Shown: positions 10,937 through 23,682, counted from the first letter of the stretch. The stretch: DNA of 64,000 bases from Ulota crispa (GCA_963920765.1 OY987245.1:11610727-11674726), one strand, 5' to 3'. Program-made: numbers and translations. Notes: generated by a model from the sequence alone, not told the origin.

Positions 10937-11513
10937 CTCCCTCTGTCCCTCTAAAAAGCTCCAAATCAGACACATTTCTTGCACCACTAAAAAGCTCCCT
11001 TTTGCTGATTTCAAACGTTGAGAATGCGTTTGCCATGTTCAATGATCTCATGGGGCAAGTTAAGCAATTAAAAAGCATTCCTCTCCTAGCAAGCTTGGCC
11101 TTGCCCATATGAGTTACCATTGTTGCTACTGATCTTTAAATCATCAATAATGAGGAGCTGGCAGCATGCACAAATATGGTACGTTTTGCATGGAATCTGG
11201 GTACCCAAATGGCAACATCAAAGTTGGAGATTTTGCATACATTTGGTAGATGCTATACTGATTCTAGAATACATGTGTCAAAGACTAAAATAATTAGGAG
11301 CTGGCAGCGTTCAGAAACTATGCACAAATATGGTACTTTTTGCATGGAATTTGGGTGCCTAAACGCGAAATAAAAACTGAAGATTTTGCATACATTTGAT
11401 AGATGATATATTGATCCTATGAATGCATGTGCCACTAGCAGAAGCCTGACTAAAAACACAATTAAACCCTTTGCGAGGAAGCTTTTTGGACGTTTTTAGA
11501 GGGACAGAGGGAC
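10937..11513. mobile_element. Stowaway-like (Tc1/mariner) MITE, long form
   Basis: The ends CTCCCTCTGTCCCTCTAAAAA and (inverted) GTCCCTCTGTCCCTCTAAAAA lie between TA dinucleotides, matching the Stowaway pattern. It contains an internal tandem duplication of about 140 bp (from about 11155 and from about 11301, both starting with GAGCTGGCAGC). The same family recurs in opposite orientation at 41706-42123 without that duplication. Confidence 0.8.
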
Positions 11514-13546
11514 TAATAAATAAGACGAAGCAAGGTCTCAACTCAAACAAACTCTAAGATTGCGGTTACCGAGATTCCGATTCTGGCCAAGAGATACGCC
11601 ATGGTGAGTGAGGTAAGAGCACATTCAGTAGCAGCTTGAAACTTACAATTGCGAGAAGAAAGCCTTCACTCCCAAATTTTAGTTCCGTCGAACGCTTCAG
11701 TGTCGAAATTAAGGCTTAGCTGATGACAGTCCAGTACAAACTGGACTGCAATGGCAGATAAACAGTCACCTCCGTCTCCATAACTTCTTAAACCTTCAAG
11801 TTCTCCAAGTCAAAGCTCTTTGTTCGCACTCCTTGCAATGGCGCCGGATGTTCGTCCTACAAACCTATCGCTGTCGACTCCTTCACGCTATAAAATAATC
11901 CGCGCAATCCATGGTTGGAACCAAAACCAAAAAAGCATACCTGAGTACAAAAACAAAAACAAAAACAAAAAAATACTTCAGAATCGTAGCCTCTTTCAAG
12001 ATTGTTAAAACCCTGCTGATCCATACAAAGAGACCACCACGAACACAACCTCTTTGTCTCAAGCAACAATGCATGTGTGTGTCCAACAGTTCAAAAATCA
12101 TTTTACGAATCAGGTACCTCCCGCAATGGCTAATACCAAAACACTTATACCCGTATGCACAACAAAAATCACTCCATCACCGATTCACGAAAGCAAAAAA
12201 ATCGGCCAGCTCGTTATGAACCGAACGCATCCCGACCTGTACTCCAACTAAATTTTGCTAAGCTTAACAAAAAAGAAATACAACCTTTCTCTGTCAGGCA
12301 AGACTGTTAGGGTATTTCTAACATTAAACAATTGTAAAAAATTCCTGCACTTCCAAAGAATGGCTAAAACCGAAACACCAGCACTCACATCCACAATCTA
12401 GAAACATTACTTGAAACCCGAGCGCACTATGCACACAAAAGATTCCGCATTTGACTTCTAATCAAAACATACCGACAGACGTAAACTTAGGTTCTCTTGA
12501 ACAGGGGAAGAAACTCACTGCAACACCGACTTGGCATATGCAAAGGAGTTGCTTGTTCGGATGCAATAAATCTTCATCGAGCCTGGACCTAGATTGCAAT
12601 CAAATGGGAATAAAAGCGAGGGATTGTTTCTTCCTTGAAACTAAATTGGGGGTTTCGGTGGAGCCGGGAAACAGTATTTTAGAAAGCTGCGGAAAGCTAC
12701 ATTATGAGTACTAAGGGTTAAGATACTGTGTGAGATACTTTTTTGTTGATTGGAGTTTGGACTTTCGAACGTGAGAGTGAGAGTGTGAGATTGCGACAAG
12801 TGAAGGTCGTCGATCACGCGCTCTCCGCAGGGGATCGGTCTGTTTCGCACGCGGGGGGCGGGGGGGCGACCCTCGACGCCAGGTTTGGCAGTTTGTGCGG
12901 GGGTGGTGGTTTTTATTCACCCGCGCTCGACGAGTTTTTAAGCGCGGAATCCCGCCTTTCACGGACGTGGACTTGTGTTCTTTTCAAACGCTTACCGATC
13001 ACAGTCCATGGAGTGTTTTTTAGCCTAATCGGCCAATATCCTACATTCTCTTGGGCCACGGGCCAGGGTTTAATTTTTGTTTTTGCCAAGGTACAGCGAC
13101 CCGCACCCCAGAATGCTAGCAGGTAAGGAAAATTTGTCTAAAATTGGTACAAATGAATGTTATATGAAAGTTCATCCAAAAACATGCTAATATAAGCTAT
13201 TTTCATCCAAAATTTGGCACATTGGGATATTGTCTAAGAAGGATTTGGCAATTTCATCCATATTTTCACACAGATTTATTAGCGTAACGGTCGCCAGCAA
13301 GTTTTTGAAGTAAGATTCAGGCGAAATTTTGCCAAGAAATTAAACCTTGGCCACCGCTTGCGTAGAGTATATTCCACCTGGCTAAGGCTATAGGAATAAA
13401 GAATATTTTCTTTTTTCTTCTTAGCTTTTGAATTCAAAGACTATTCTCTTTTATTTCTCTTAATTTTTGAATTTAAAGAATCTTCTCTTTTTTTCTCCAA
13501 ATCAATCAGTTAGCTTGTAACTAAATTCCGATACTGCCCGTACATT
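11514..13546. other. Intergenic, with a GC-rich patch at 12780-13110
   Basis: No coding gene is recognised. The patch at about 12780-13110 is rich in G, C and CpG, unlike the surrounding sequence. It could be the promoter or non-coding first exon of the minus-strand HSPA12-like gene if that gene has a 5'UTR intron. That is inference. The open frames across it resemble no family I know. Confidence 0.35.
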
Positions 13547-13677
13547 CACTACAAGAAAACCATGGTTGAATCTACAAAAAGTTGACAAAGATTGTGACCT
13601 AATTTACATATATAATGTAGATTAGGTCACAATCTTTGTCAAATTTTTGTAGATTCAACCATGGTTTTCTTGTAGTG
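13547..13677. mobile_element. CACTA hairpin MITE
   Basis: A near-perfect palindrome of two arms of about 60 bp, with ends CACTACAAGAAAACCATGG and its inverse. It is flanked by ATT on both sides (13544-13546 and 13678-13680), the 3-bp duplication typical of CACTA elements. A decayed relative lies at 50247-50403. Confidence 0.88.
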
Positions 13678-13732
13678 ATTGTTACTACTTTCATCTTTTC
13701 CCTCCAAAATCTTCGTCTTCCCATATAATTTT

Positions 13733-14125
13733 GGGAATTGAAATGTGCACACCCAGGTTTGATATATGCACCAAGAGGGTAAATTTTAGATATATAGCAT
13801 CAAAAATTGAATTTGGAAATTTTGAATTCAAAATTGGATTAAGAGACTTTGTTTTAGTCTAGAATCTCCAAGGAAATTACAATGCCTAGTGGAAAACTTA
13901 TCTTTTTTTATAAACAAGGGAAAAGGTAATAATTTGCTCCCTAGCAAAGCGTTTCCACTAGGTGTTGTTTAATTGTAATCTCCTTTGTGATTTTAGACTA
14001 GAGCAAGGTCTCTAAATCCAAATATGAATTCAAATTTTCCAAGTTCAACTTCTTGGTGCAAAATATCTAAAATTTACCCCCCTTGGTGCATATATCAAAC
14101 CATGGGTATGCACATATCAATTCCC
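13733..14125. mobile_element. hAT-type foldback MITE (family F1)
   Basis: Ends GGGAATTGAAATGTGCACAC and (inverted) GGGAATTGATATGTGCATAC, with arms of about 150 bp or more. It is flanked by a perfect 8-bp direct repeat ATAATTTT (13725-13732 and 14126-14133), as expected for hAT. Related copies lie at 33291-33714, 52499-52906 and 54866-55273. All share an inner block around TTGAAAATTTTGAATTCA. Confidence 0.82.
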
Positions 14126-14667
14126 ATAATTTTTCACTAGCTAGCTACCCTCAAATAAAACTTTCAGTAGTTGGAATATTTTACTGCTACAGTACAAGAT
14201 AGCATAAGGCAGCAAACCCTAACAACCATATGAGCTGTTCATAGCACCCCTCAATATTTTGATATTTTTTGTAACTATAAGAAAGAAGATCTTAGGATAA
14301 GCTATAAAAACAAACTGGAGTTACTATTTGTCTAAAAAGGTTCTGGGTGTTCAAAAACAACAACAATTAGACATTTTTGACCAAAAACTTGTTGATTTAT
14401 GGTGTCTTGCACTGACTAAGTTGCTAGTGTGGAACTTAAAATTTTATTTTTTGTATAAATTTGGTGGAAACTGAAACCAGCATATTTTTTTTGGCAAGAA
14501 TCCTCCTAGCTCTCAAAGATTAAAATGAGATTGACGATGAAATTCTTTCACTACTATGTGTCTAAATATTTTAGTTACACTAGTTCCAATTCTAAACATT
14601 AGGTTTTTTTTATAGATTTTTGACATTTAACCATAGTAACTCAACTCATAATTCCAAAACTTGGAAG

Positions 14668-14912
14668 TTTAACCCTTGAAGGACAAGGCAACACTTTGTA
14701 ACCAGTACAATATGGGGTATTTTCCTTGTATTTGGAGTGCATCCATACCTTTACTACATTTGAGATTAACCAAGAAGTTAGAATATAGATCAATGTTGTT
14801 CTAGTGAGGTAGTCAAGATCCCAAATTAAAACTATTTGTTGGTAACAAAATGCCAATTATACAAAAGCGTACGTACTATGTATTATGGTAGCCTTGTCCT
14901 TTAAAGGTTAAA
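14668..14912. repeat. Short TIR element, TTTAACC...GGACAAGGC ends
   Basis: The left end TTTAACCCTTGAAGGACAAG has its inverse at 14891-14912. The ends resemble the TTAACCCCTAAAGG family seen four times elsewhere in the window, but the inner bases differ. It may be a distant relative. Confidence 0.5.
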
Positions 14913-14966
14913 TGTAGTTTTAAGAAAATATAATGTGAAGAAGCAAGAGCACAAGGTAAGGAAACA

Positions 14967-15058
14967 AGTGCAAGAGCAAAAAGTTATTGCATGAGCAAGA
15001 GCAAAAAGTTATTGTATGAGCAAGAGCAAAAAGTTATTGCATGAGCAAGAGCAAAAAT
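14967..15058. repeat. 25-bp tandem repeat, about 3.6 units
   Basis: The unit is near GAGCAAGAGCAAAAAGTTAT plus TGCAT, with one unit reading TGTAT. Confidence 0.85.
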
Positions 15059-15845
15059 TCCATGATTCCACACTGACACAGCCATCCAATGCTCCAATAA
15101 TATACTACATCCATAGCCCCATCAATACTTTTCTTATTCTTTACTAAGCCATAAGTATTTTCTAGCACCTAAACCATCCTATAAACTAAAATCTTACCTT
15201 ATGGAGAGAGAAGGTCAAGTGATAGTTGCCATATTTTGAGATGTTGAAAATCACAAAAATACTTTTTTGTTTCCTCTCACTGTTTGATTTGTAGATATCC
15301 CAAATTTTCCCCCAATTTAGGGCCTTCAATTTTAAAATCTAAATATTTGTTTGACAATTACCATGTGCTTGTTTCCTATCAAATGTTCTCTCCAATCATT
15401 GGCCCAAACTATGTCTCATGTGGCAACTTAAAGACTCTTAGTTTAATGCTAGGCAATGTGCTAGTTCCCAACTTTGATGGATTGTAAAGAACCCTAAATA
15501 ATCTAAAAAAGGTTTGAGTATTGTATGCAACAACTTTGTTGGGACTAGATTCAAAGCTAGATTCTCATTTTTGCTACACTCATGTCTTAAACAAAAGTCT
15601 ACTTTGTTGATGTTGAAACTTTAAAAAAATGTTCTTATGAAAACAAGTTAGGTTTTTAAATTTCAATGAGACTTGAGACATAGTATGAACAAACAAACCC
15701 TTCAAAAAGATGCCCAAACTCTGCAAAGTCCATTTCAACAAGTAACTAGCTAAATCTTGTCTTAACACTTACCTTTGTTACACCAAGAGGGAAGGCTCTA
15801 AAAAAATGATGCAACCTTATGATATATTTGTACATTTTTTATTAG

Positions 15846-16553
15846 TTACACTAAATATTGCATTTAGGTTGCCCTACAATTAGGTTGCCTTATCCTAGAT
15901 AGTTACCTCATGACTCATTGCTTGACCACTTGGAGCACATGCAACTCTCTAAGTAAATAGATTTCACATGGTTTACAACTTGGATGTACCTATTTTATTT
16001 TTATGTAGCTTTGTTGTTATTGCCAAACCCTTTAAAATTTATTTAGGGAATTGCTAAAACCACACCCAAAATTGCTAATGCCACACCCTAAGGTGTCCTT
16101 TGAGCATGAACTATGAGAATTTGATGTTGATTTTTTAAATTTGGATAAAAAGATTTGTTTCACCTTTATCATTCTAACACTATTTTCAAAAAAAATTGGA
16201 GGTTTTCAAATTTGAAACTAAAAATATAGGAATTTTGAAATATTTAAAGCAAAAATACATCAAAAATATAGAAATAGTGCAATAAATGTTCAACAAAAAA
16301 TCAAGTTTGTTTTCCTTTCTTTCAAGAAGGTGGTAACGCCTTGATTGAATGAATGATGAACCACTTGAATATAAAAAAATAGCATTAAATTTGCAAAATA
16401 CATGCTTGTAGGGGTGTGACGTTAACAATTTAGGGTGTGGTTTTAGCAAGTCCCTTTATTTATTGAAAATTATTATAACAGCAATAAATATTTATGTAGA
16501 GTAAAATATTGAGAAATTAGTGTGGGACAACCTTAATGCAATATTCAGTATAA
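15846..16553. mobile_element. MITE (family N1) split by a nested hAT MITE
   Basis: The outer ends read ACACTAAATATTGCATTTAG on the left and the inverse of CTGAATATTGCATTAAGG on the right. Removing the nested element at 16046-16454 and one 8-bp repeat leaves about 290 bp. That remainder matches the uninterrupted relative at 19183-19410 (shared TTTCACATGGTTTACA and CCCTTTAAA). Confidence 0.65.
16046..16454. mobile_element. hAT-type MITE with perfect 8-bp target duplication
   Basis: Ends GGGAATTGCTAAAACCACAC and (inverted) GGGACTTGCTAAAACCACAC, flanked by TTTATTTA at 16038-16045 and 16455-16462. Non-coding. It is inserted into the older MITE at 15846-16553. Confidence 0.85.
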
Positions 16554-17865
16554 TTAAAGACTTTGCTTGACAAGCTCAAGGACAAAAGGCATACATAGTG
16601 TCCGAGGAGATTTGGGCTTCCTCAACAATAATCCTACATTTCTCATTTTCAATTGGTGATTTCAGTGCATGCACTAAATATTGTCTATGTATGTATACAA
16701 TTAGAAGTTTCCCAAAACTCAAACTGGTTTTTATCCAATTGATTCAAATTTCATCTGCTTTTTTTTTTTTACATTTAGTTTGGTTGACTTTGTATCGTTT
16801 TTTGGATCTCCCCACTCATTAGGCATACGGGCTTGGGTTTTGGTCAACTTGCAGATCCCTGTGCTCATTGCACTTCTTCCGTCTCATGGAGGTCACGTGA
16901 TACAAACGGGTTGAGGACCTTCTGCTTTAGACTGTGATCACTGTACTGTACAAATTGCACACACTTATTGCTAATTTTTTCAACTACACTAATACAATAT
17001 TTAGGGCTGGTAGTGTCATTTACTTCATCATTTAACTCACTCAAATTTTCATTGAGATGAAAACTAATGTTCATGTTGATAATTAGTGTTATGTTGGATA
17101 CCACTCCAGTGTAAGCTATACAATAACAATAATAATTTATAATTTCTTGATGAAAATTTAGTTAACAAATAGTATTTTTGTTGACATTTCATATTGATAA
17201 GAATAGGAGTATTTTTGACATTTAATGTTACAATTTATAATTAGTGTTGTCAACGCTAAACATCATTATTAGTACACTATATTTTTTTTATTACAATTTC
17301 ACGTTTAATTTTGTTCTCAATTGATTGAAAAATTCAACCTCTAATTGAAGCTTGCATGCATTAAAAAGTCCCATTTCTCAAGGATTTCAAAGCCGAGAGG
17401 GGAGTTGGGATCACATGAAGTCTCAAACTCACAAGATTACAAAAATTTAATTGATTTTCACAGGTCTTGTATCAATTGAAGGGTTTGTGTTGATTCTACA
17501 CTAAAATGAAGATTGCAAAACTCCAGCAAAATGCATTGAAATGGTATAAATTGGGCATGTGATGTATGTGGCAAATACTGGCTGATTTTTTTTTCAAATG
17601 CAAGTGAAATTGAAAGTCTTGAAGTCATTTATGTGTTTAAAGATTTTTAATTCTCTTTATATTTGGAAAGCTTAAAAAACAAAAAATTAAAAAGTCACTC
17701 GATAATCACAATACATGCCTAGTTGTAAAATGCTTGTGCATTCTTTATATAGAAATCTTATAGAAATTTTTAGCCATTTGAAACTTAAAGAGAGCAATAA
17801 AAGTTTTTGTGGCCTTCTAATTTAGAGAGGTACGCCTAAATATCCACAAGAAGAAGGAGACGATG
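16554..17865. other. AT-rich intergenic sequence
   Basis: No gene recognised. Only AT-rich sequence with short open frames. Confidence 0.4.
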
Positions 17866-18804
17866 TACAATGACCTCGAATAAAGTTTGTCGCCCTCCAA
17901 TTTTTTTGCTTACATGTCATGTCATGTTTTGAAATTGAGGTCAATTAGGCTTTTTTTGATCATACATTTTTTATATCTCATTCTTGCCCCCAATCCCAAC
18001 CAAGCATACCAAAATTCAACCTCAAAAAACTAAAATCCAAACTTTGACAAATTGCTTTGTGTCACAAATCAAGATTTTACTTGGTTTTACAAGAAAATTG
18101 ATTGAAAAACATTGACAATAAATTTTGGAGATTTGATTGCATGGATATATAAGTAACATTCATATGCACAACTATATGCACATTTTCCATGCTAAAAAAA
18201 ACCCCCTTACGTAAAGAGAAATTGATCTTCATAAGGTTTAGTGTAACATGTGATTCATCCAAATCTTGTCAAATAGATATTTTTAGTTTTTAGTTAGCTT
18301 TTCACCAAATAAATACAACAACATGTTCAAAGTTACAAACTTAGTCAAAGTATATGAGTAAAATAGCAAAATTTGACTATCATAAGAAAATATCTATTTT
18401 ACAAGATTTGGACATATCACATGTTACACTAAACCTTATGAAGATCAATTTCTCTTTACTTAAGGGGGTTTCTTTTAGCATGGAAGATGTGCATATGGTT
18501 GTGCATATGGATGTTACCTATACATCCATGCAATCAAATCTCCAAAATTTATTGTCAATGTTTTTCAATCAATTTTCTTGTAAAACCAAGTAAAATCTTG
18601 ATTTGTGACACAAAGCAATTTGTCAAAATTTGGATTTTAGTTTTTTGAGGTTGGATTTTGGTATGCTTGGTTGGGATTGAGGGCAAGAATGAGATATAAA
18701 AAAAAGCAAGATCAGAAAAGCCCAATTGACCTCAATTTCAAAATGTAACATGACATGACCTGTAAGCCAAAAATCAGAGGGTGACAAACTTTATTTGAGA
18801 GTAT
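17866..18804. repeat. Large palindrome P1 of a four-unit array
   Basis: The two arms, about 440 bp each, run from about 17866 to 18300 and from about 18370 to 18804, with centre near 18335. Outer ends pair through ATAAAGTTTGTCGCCCTCC and its inverse. Each arm contains a conserved core (around GAGATTTGATTGCATGGATA) found in all eight arms of the array. Divergence between the arms is moderate. Non-coding. Confidence 0.85.
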
Positions 18805-19908
18805 TGTAGAGTGGGGTACATGGTGCTTACCAATTGCCTATTTTAGCCATTCCATTTTTTTGGTACAACATGGAGTATAATTGGAATATTTTTGTTAAAA
18901 CTTTTATCTTTGCATCCTTATGCAATGCCAAGCAAGTATACCAAATTTCATTTCCTAAAAACCAAAACTCCATTTTTGGTGAATTGTTTTGTAAGAAATT
19001 CATGGTTTTACATGATAATTGATTGAAAATGATTGGTGATGAGTTTTTGAGATTTGATTCCATGGATATGTAGGAAACATCCATACGCACATCTTGCATG
19101 CTAAAAATAACCCACTTAAGTAACAAGAATTTGACCTACTAAGGATTTAGTGAATGTGTGATATCCCTAAATTTTGTAATCTACACCAAATAGTGCATTT
19201 AGGTTGCCCCATACTACATGTTTACCATGCTTGGATTTCACATGGTTTACAGTTTGAATGTTGTTAATATATTTTTTGACAGCTTTGTAGTGGTTGCAAG
19301 GCCCTTTAAATTAAAAAAAAACTGTAGTAATTAGTGATGGAAATCATTTTTATAGCAGTAGAAGAGTAAGATATGAGACTTAGTGTGGGGCAATCTAAAT
19401 GCACTATTTGTTGATTTTAAATTTTAACTAGCTTTTCACCAAATAAACATAACATCATATGCAAAGATACAAACTTATTCACAATGTTTGAGTCAAACAA
19501 CAAAATTTGATTCTCATAAAAAAATACATAGATTATTAAATTTAGGGATATCACACATTCACTAAATCCTTAGTAGGTCAAATTCTTGTTACTTAAGTGG
19601 GTTATTTTTAGCATGCAAGATGTGCGTATGGATGTTTCCTACATATCCATGGAATCAAATCTCAAAAACTCATCACCAATCATTTTCAATCAATTATCAT
19701 GTAAAACCATGAATTTCTTACAAAACAATTCACCAAAAATGGAGTTTTGGTTTTTAGGAAATGAAATTTGGTATACTTGCTTGGCATTGCATAAGGATGC
19801 AAAGATAAAAGTTTTAACAAAAATATTCCAATTATACTCCATGTTGTACCAAAAAAATGGAATGGCTAAAATAGGCAATTGGTAAGCACCATGTACCCCA
19901 CTCAACAG
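18805..19908. repeat. Large palindrome P2 with near-identical arms
   Basis: The arms are about 18808-19182 and 19500-19905. A 300-bp open frame reads the same 99 residues on the minus strand at 18827-19126 and on the plus strand at 19586-19885, so the arms are essentially identical there. The loop holds a separate MITE (19183-19410). The open frames are by-products of the repeat and not genes. Confidence 0.88.
19183..19410. mobile_element. MITE (family N1) in the loop of palindrome P2
   Basis: Ends ACACCAAATAGTGCATTTAG and (inverted) CAAATAGTGCATTTAGATTG. It is an uninterrupted relative of 15846-16553 and serves as its empty-site reference. Confidence 0.65.
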
Positions 19909-20799
19909 TGCCCCTCATTATGTTTATGTTTGAGCTCATTTTGCCCTTCAAAGAACTTTGATTAAAATAGAGCACAATTTGCTTTTTTAAAATTTCAATC
20001 ATCGTTTTGTAATTCTCATGCACTCTCAATCAAGCATACCAAATTATAATTCCAAAAAACAAAACCCCATTTTTGGTAAATTGTTTTGTATTCAAATCAC
20101 GAGTTTACTTGAAAATTAATTGAAGAAAATTGGTGATGAATTTTTGAGATTTGATTGCATGGGTATATAGGAAACATCCATCTACACCCTTTTCATGTTG
20201 AGAAAATATCATTAAGTAACACAAACATGATCTACAAAGAAATCAATGTCAAATCAACATGGGGTTTGGTAGGACCACAATTTGTAAAATAGATATCTCT
20301 ATTTTTTAACTAGCTTTTGGTTAAGTGAACATATTGTCATGCTCATAGGTACAAATTTAGTCATAGCTTATGAGTAAAATAGCAAAATATGACTAAAATA
20401 AAGAAATATCTATTTTAAAAATTGTAGTCCTACCACACCCCATGTTGATTTGACATTGATTTCTTTGTAGATCATGTTTGTGCTACTTAATGATATTTTC
20501 TCAACATGAAAAGGGTGTAGATGGATGTTTCCTATATACCCGTGCAATCAAATCTCAAAAATTCATCACCAATTTTCTTCAATTAATTTTCAAATAAACT
20601 CCTGATTTGAATACAAAACAATTTACCAAAAATGGGGTTTTGATTTTTTGGAATTATAATTTGGTATGCTTGATTGAGAGTGCATGAGAATTACAAAACC
20701 ATGATTGAAATTTAAAAAAAGCAAATTATACTCTATTTTAATCAAAGTTCTTTGAAAAGCAAAATGAGCCTAAACGTAAACATATTAAGGGCAATGTAC
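19905..20799. repeat. Large palindrome P3
   Basis: Arms of about 420 bp with centre near 20350. The outer pair is ACAGTGCCCCTCATTATG and (inverted) ACATTGCCCTTAATATG. It shares the conserved arm core with P1, P2 and P4. Non-coding. Confidence 0.85.
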
Positions 20800-21675
20800 A
20801 ATTGGGTAAAGTACATATGAATCCTTGATTTGAGTAAGTCAACATTTTTATTAAAACATTGAGTATAATTGGTCCATTTTGGTGGAAAAAATATCAATGC
20901 ATCCTTATGCAATATAAAGCAAGTACATCAAATTTCATTTTCTAAAAACCAAAACTCCATGTTTGGTGAATTGTTTTGTAAAAAAATCATGATTTTACAT
21001 GATAATTTATTGAAAAATATTGATGACAAATTTTTGAGATTTGATTCCATGGACATGTAAGAAACATCCATATGCACGTCTTCCATGCTAAAAAAGACCC
21101 CCTTATGTAACAAAAACTTTACTAGCAAAAGATTCAATGAAACTTGTGATAGGCCTAAATTTTGTAAAATACAAATTTTTGTTTTCTAACTAGCTTTTCA
21201 TCAAGTAAACAAAACTTGGTGTTTTGAGATACAAACTTTGTTACAATATTTGAGTCAAACAAGCAAAATTTAATTTTCATAGAAAAATATGTCTTTTACA
21301 AAATTTGGGCCTATCTCAACTTTCATTGAATCTATTGCTAGTAAAGTTTTTGTTACTTAAGAGGGTCTTTTTTAGCATGGAAGATGTACATATGGATGTT
21401 TCTTACATGTCCATGGAATCGAATCTCAAAAATTTGTCACCAATATTTTTCAGTAAATTATCATGTAAAATCATGATTTTTTTACAAAACAATTCACCAA
21501 ATATGGAGTTTTGGTTTTTAGGAAATGAAATTTGATATACTTGCTTTATATAGCATAAGGATGCAATGAGATTTTTTCCTACCAAAATGGACCAATTATA
21601 CTCTATGTTTTAATAAAAATGTTGACTGACTCAAATCAGGGATTTGTATGTTTATTGTACCCAACTGTACATTCA
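20791..21675. repeat. Large palindrome P4
   Basis: Arms of about 420 bp with centre near 21230. The outer pair is AATGTACAATTGGGTA and the inverse of TACCCAACTGTACATT. It abuts P3 with only a few shared bases at the junction. Non-coding. Confidence 0.85.
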
Positions 21676-21725
21676 TTTTTAGCAAAGAAGTATGTCATAG
21701 TTTGGCCAATGTGGATTAGTATCTC

Positions 21726-22603
21726 TTAACCCCTAAAGGATCGAGCCCTATTTTCTTTGAAAATCACTAAAACCTACCACTTTTGGGGGAATGAGTAGAA
21801 AGGTAGGAAAAAAAGTTTTTTGGAAATCCAACCGTAAGATCTTGCCCGAGACTATGGAAGGTACTTGTGGGAAAATTTTCAGCTTATTCTAATTGTAGAG
21901 GAGTGAGATATTGACATCTGAGGTGAAAAAAAAAGTTTTTTTTCCTACTGCCCAAAAATTTCAGAAGCCTTTGACGGCTCCTATATCAAAAAAGTTGCTC
22001 AACGCAAAGTTGAGGTTTATTGTTTCCATGTAGAAGACCAAGTTAGGTAAGTTTGGGAGAGTTTTCAAATGATTTGGAAGTGTGGATCATACTTTGTAAA
22101 ATCTTGCAATGCCTTAAGGCCATGAAATTTGCATATATGCTAGGCAAAGTTGGAGGATTTATGTAAAATTGAGAAATGTGAGTTACTTTGATCCAAATGG
22201 TAAAAACCAAGGAATCTTAGTTTACTACAACTTGGAAAAAAAAGGCAAAAAAAAAAACACAAACCCCTTAAAGAAGTAAAGCACCAAATTTTACAAGGGG
22301 CAAAAAGAATGGAGGTTTGGGAGTCCCATATCTACTTGCAAACTAAAACTTCTCATAAAATTCATCTCATCTATCAAAATTAAGGTTTTTTTTTGGGCTG
22401 CCCACCCTCCCCCTTTTTCAGAAATTCATGCATAACTTCTTCAATAAAAATTGGAATGAAGAAAGAGGTAGATGCCCACTTAGATCTTTGAATTCCCCAT
22501 CTCCAATAAAAGTTTCAAAAGATCACAAAAAGTAGATTAGCTTTAGGTACATGTCCAAAATCCATTTGTCCCCAAAGGGGACAATTGGTCCTTTAGGGGT
22601 TAA
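21726..22603 (-). mobile_element. TIR element, TTAACCCCTAAAGG family (reverse copy)
   Basis: Ends TTAACCCCTAAAGGATCGA and (inverted) TTAACCCCTAAAGGACCAA. Read on the minus strand, its first 100 bp match the starts of the copies at 23683 and 38011 (GGGGACAAATGG, TTTTGGACATGTACC). No coding capacity. Superfamily unassigned. Confidence 0.7.
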
Positions 22604-23682
22604 AGAGCTTTCAATCAAGGAATTCCTATGTACTACTTATGTTAATTATCTCAACTATGAAATGTCTAAAATATTGTATTGCAACTTCAAGAATTCACAA
22701 TAAAATATGTTTTACATCCAAACAAACTAAGACACATACATATAGTTTGCCCTAGCTATTATCATTGGGCTTTATTTCAAAAATTAATTACAAAAACTAC
22801 AATACACCAAATGCTATGGCTATAGTATCATTTAGAATATAATTAAGTCAATTTTTTGTATCAAGTTTCAAAATCCTAAATGAGTGAAGAATGTGTTAGT
22901 TATTGAGGTTTCAATGCAATAGGGTCAATTTTAGCTCAAATTAGAAATAGCCATGGTATCACTTCTTTAGAGATTTTGGCAATCATACATGATCATATTT
23001 TGTCATTTTTTTTATCGTCTCTTTCCACTCCTTGGTCTTTGTGGTTATCCATAAGTGTTAGCTAAGTTAACAAATTTTAGTTGTTTTTGGTTTTTTGCAA
23101 GTCACATTGCTACAACTAAGACAACAAGAATATATATTATATGTCTAATTGAGGTCTTTGTAGTTAATACGCTTTATATATAGCAAATTTTGGTCAAAGG
23201 GAATAAAAATTGTACCCTTGAGTGAAAATTTATGAGACCTTTCTTGCAATACCAATAAACCCAAATTTAAAGCAAATCCCTAGAAGATATAGATATTTGA
23301 AAATAGAGAAGTGACAATAAGGTAGGAGTGATAATAAGGTAAATTACCTATAATATTGCAAGTTTTGAATAAAGCTATCATGCTTGAACAAAGCCGTGGA
23401 TAGAGCCACTAGGCTTGGAGAGAGGCATCACAACCTAAATGAAACTATTTCAAATCTCTTAAATAGTTTACAGATTATACCAATTAAATTCAACTAGCAC
23501 AAACCAATGCAAACTAAAACAAATAAACCAGCCTTGGAATGTGACCTTTTATATGCTAATCAGTACAATATCAACCCTCAAACCATTGTTACAAGATAAT
23601 TATGGCCACAACAATCATATCAATTACAATTAGAGAAGCACCAAATATAACTACAAAAGCTTTACAAATATTGTGACGTACT

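Noticed and set aside
13727-14131. Inverted arms read as a CRISPR array or an rRNA/ncRNA gene
   Set aside because: The sequence is a foldback MITE with an 8-bp target duplication; no regularly spaced direct repeats or known RNA motifs.
18827-19885. Identical 99-residue frames on opposite strands
   Set aside because: They lie in the two arms of palindrome P2 and reflect arm identity, not a duplicated gene.
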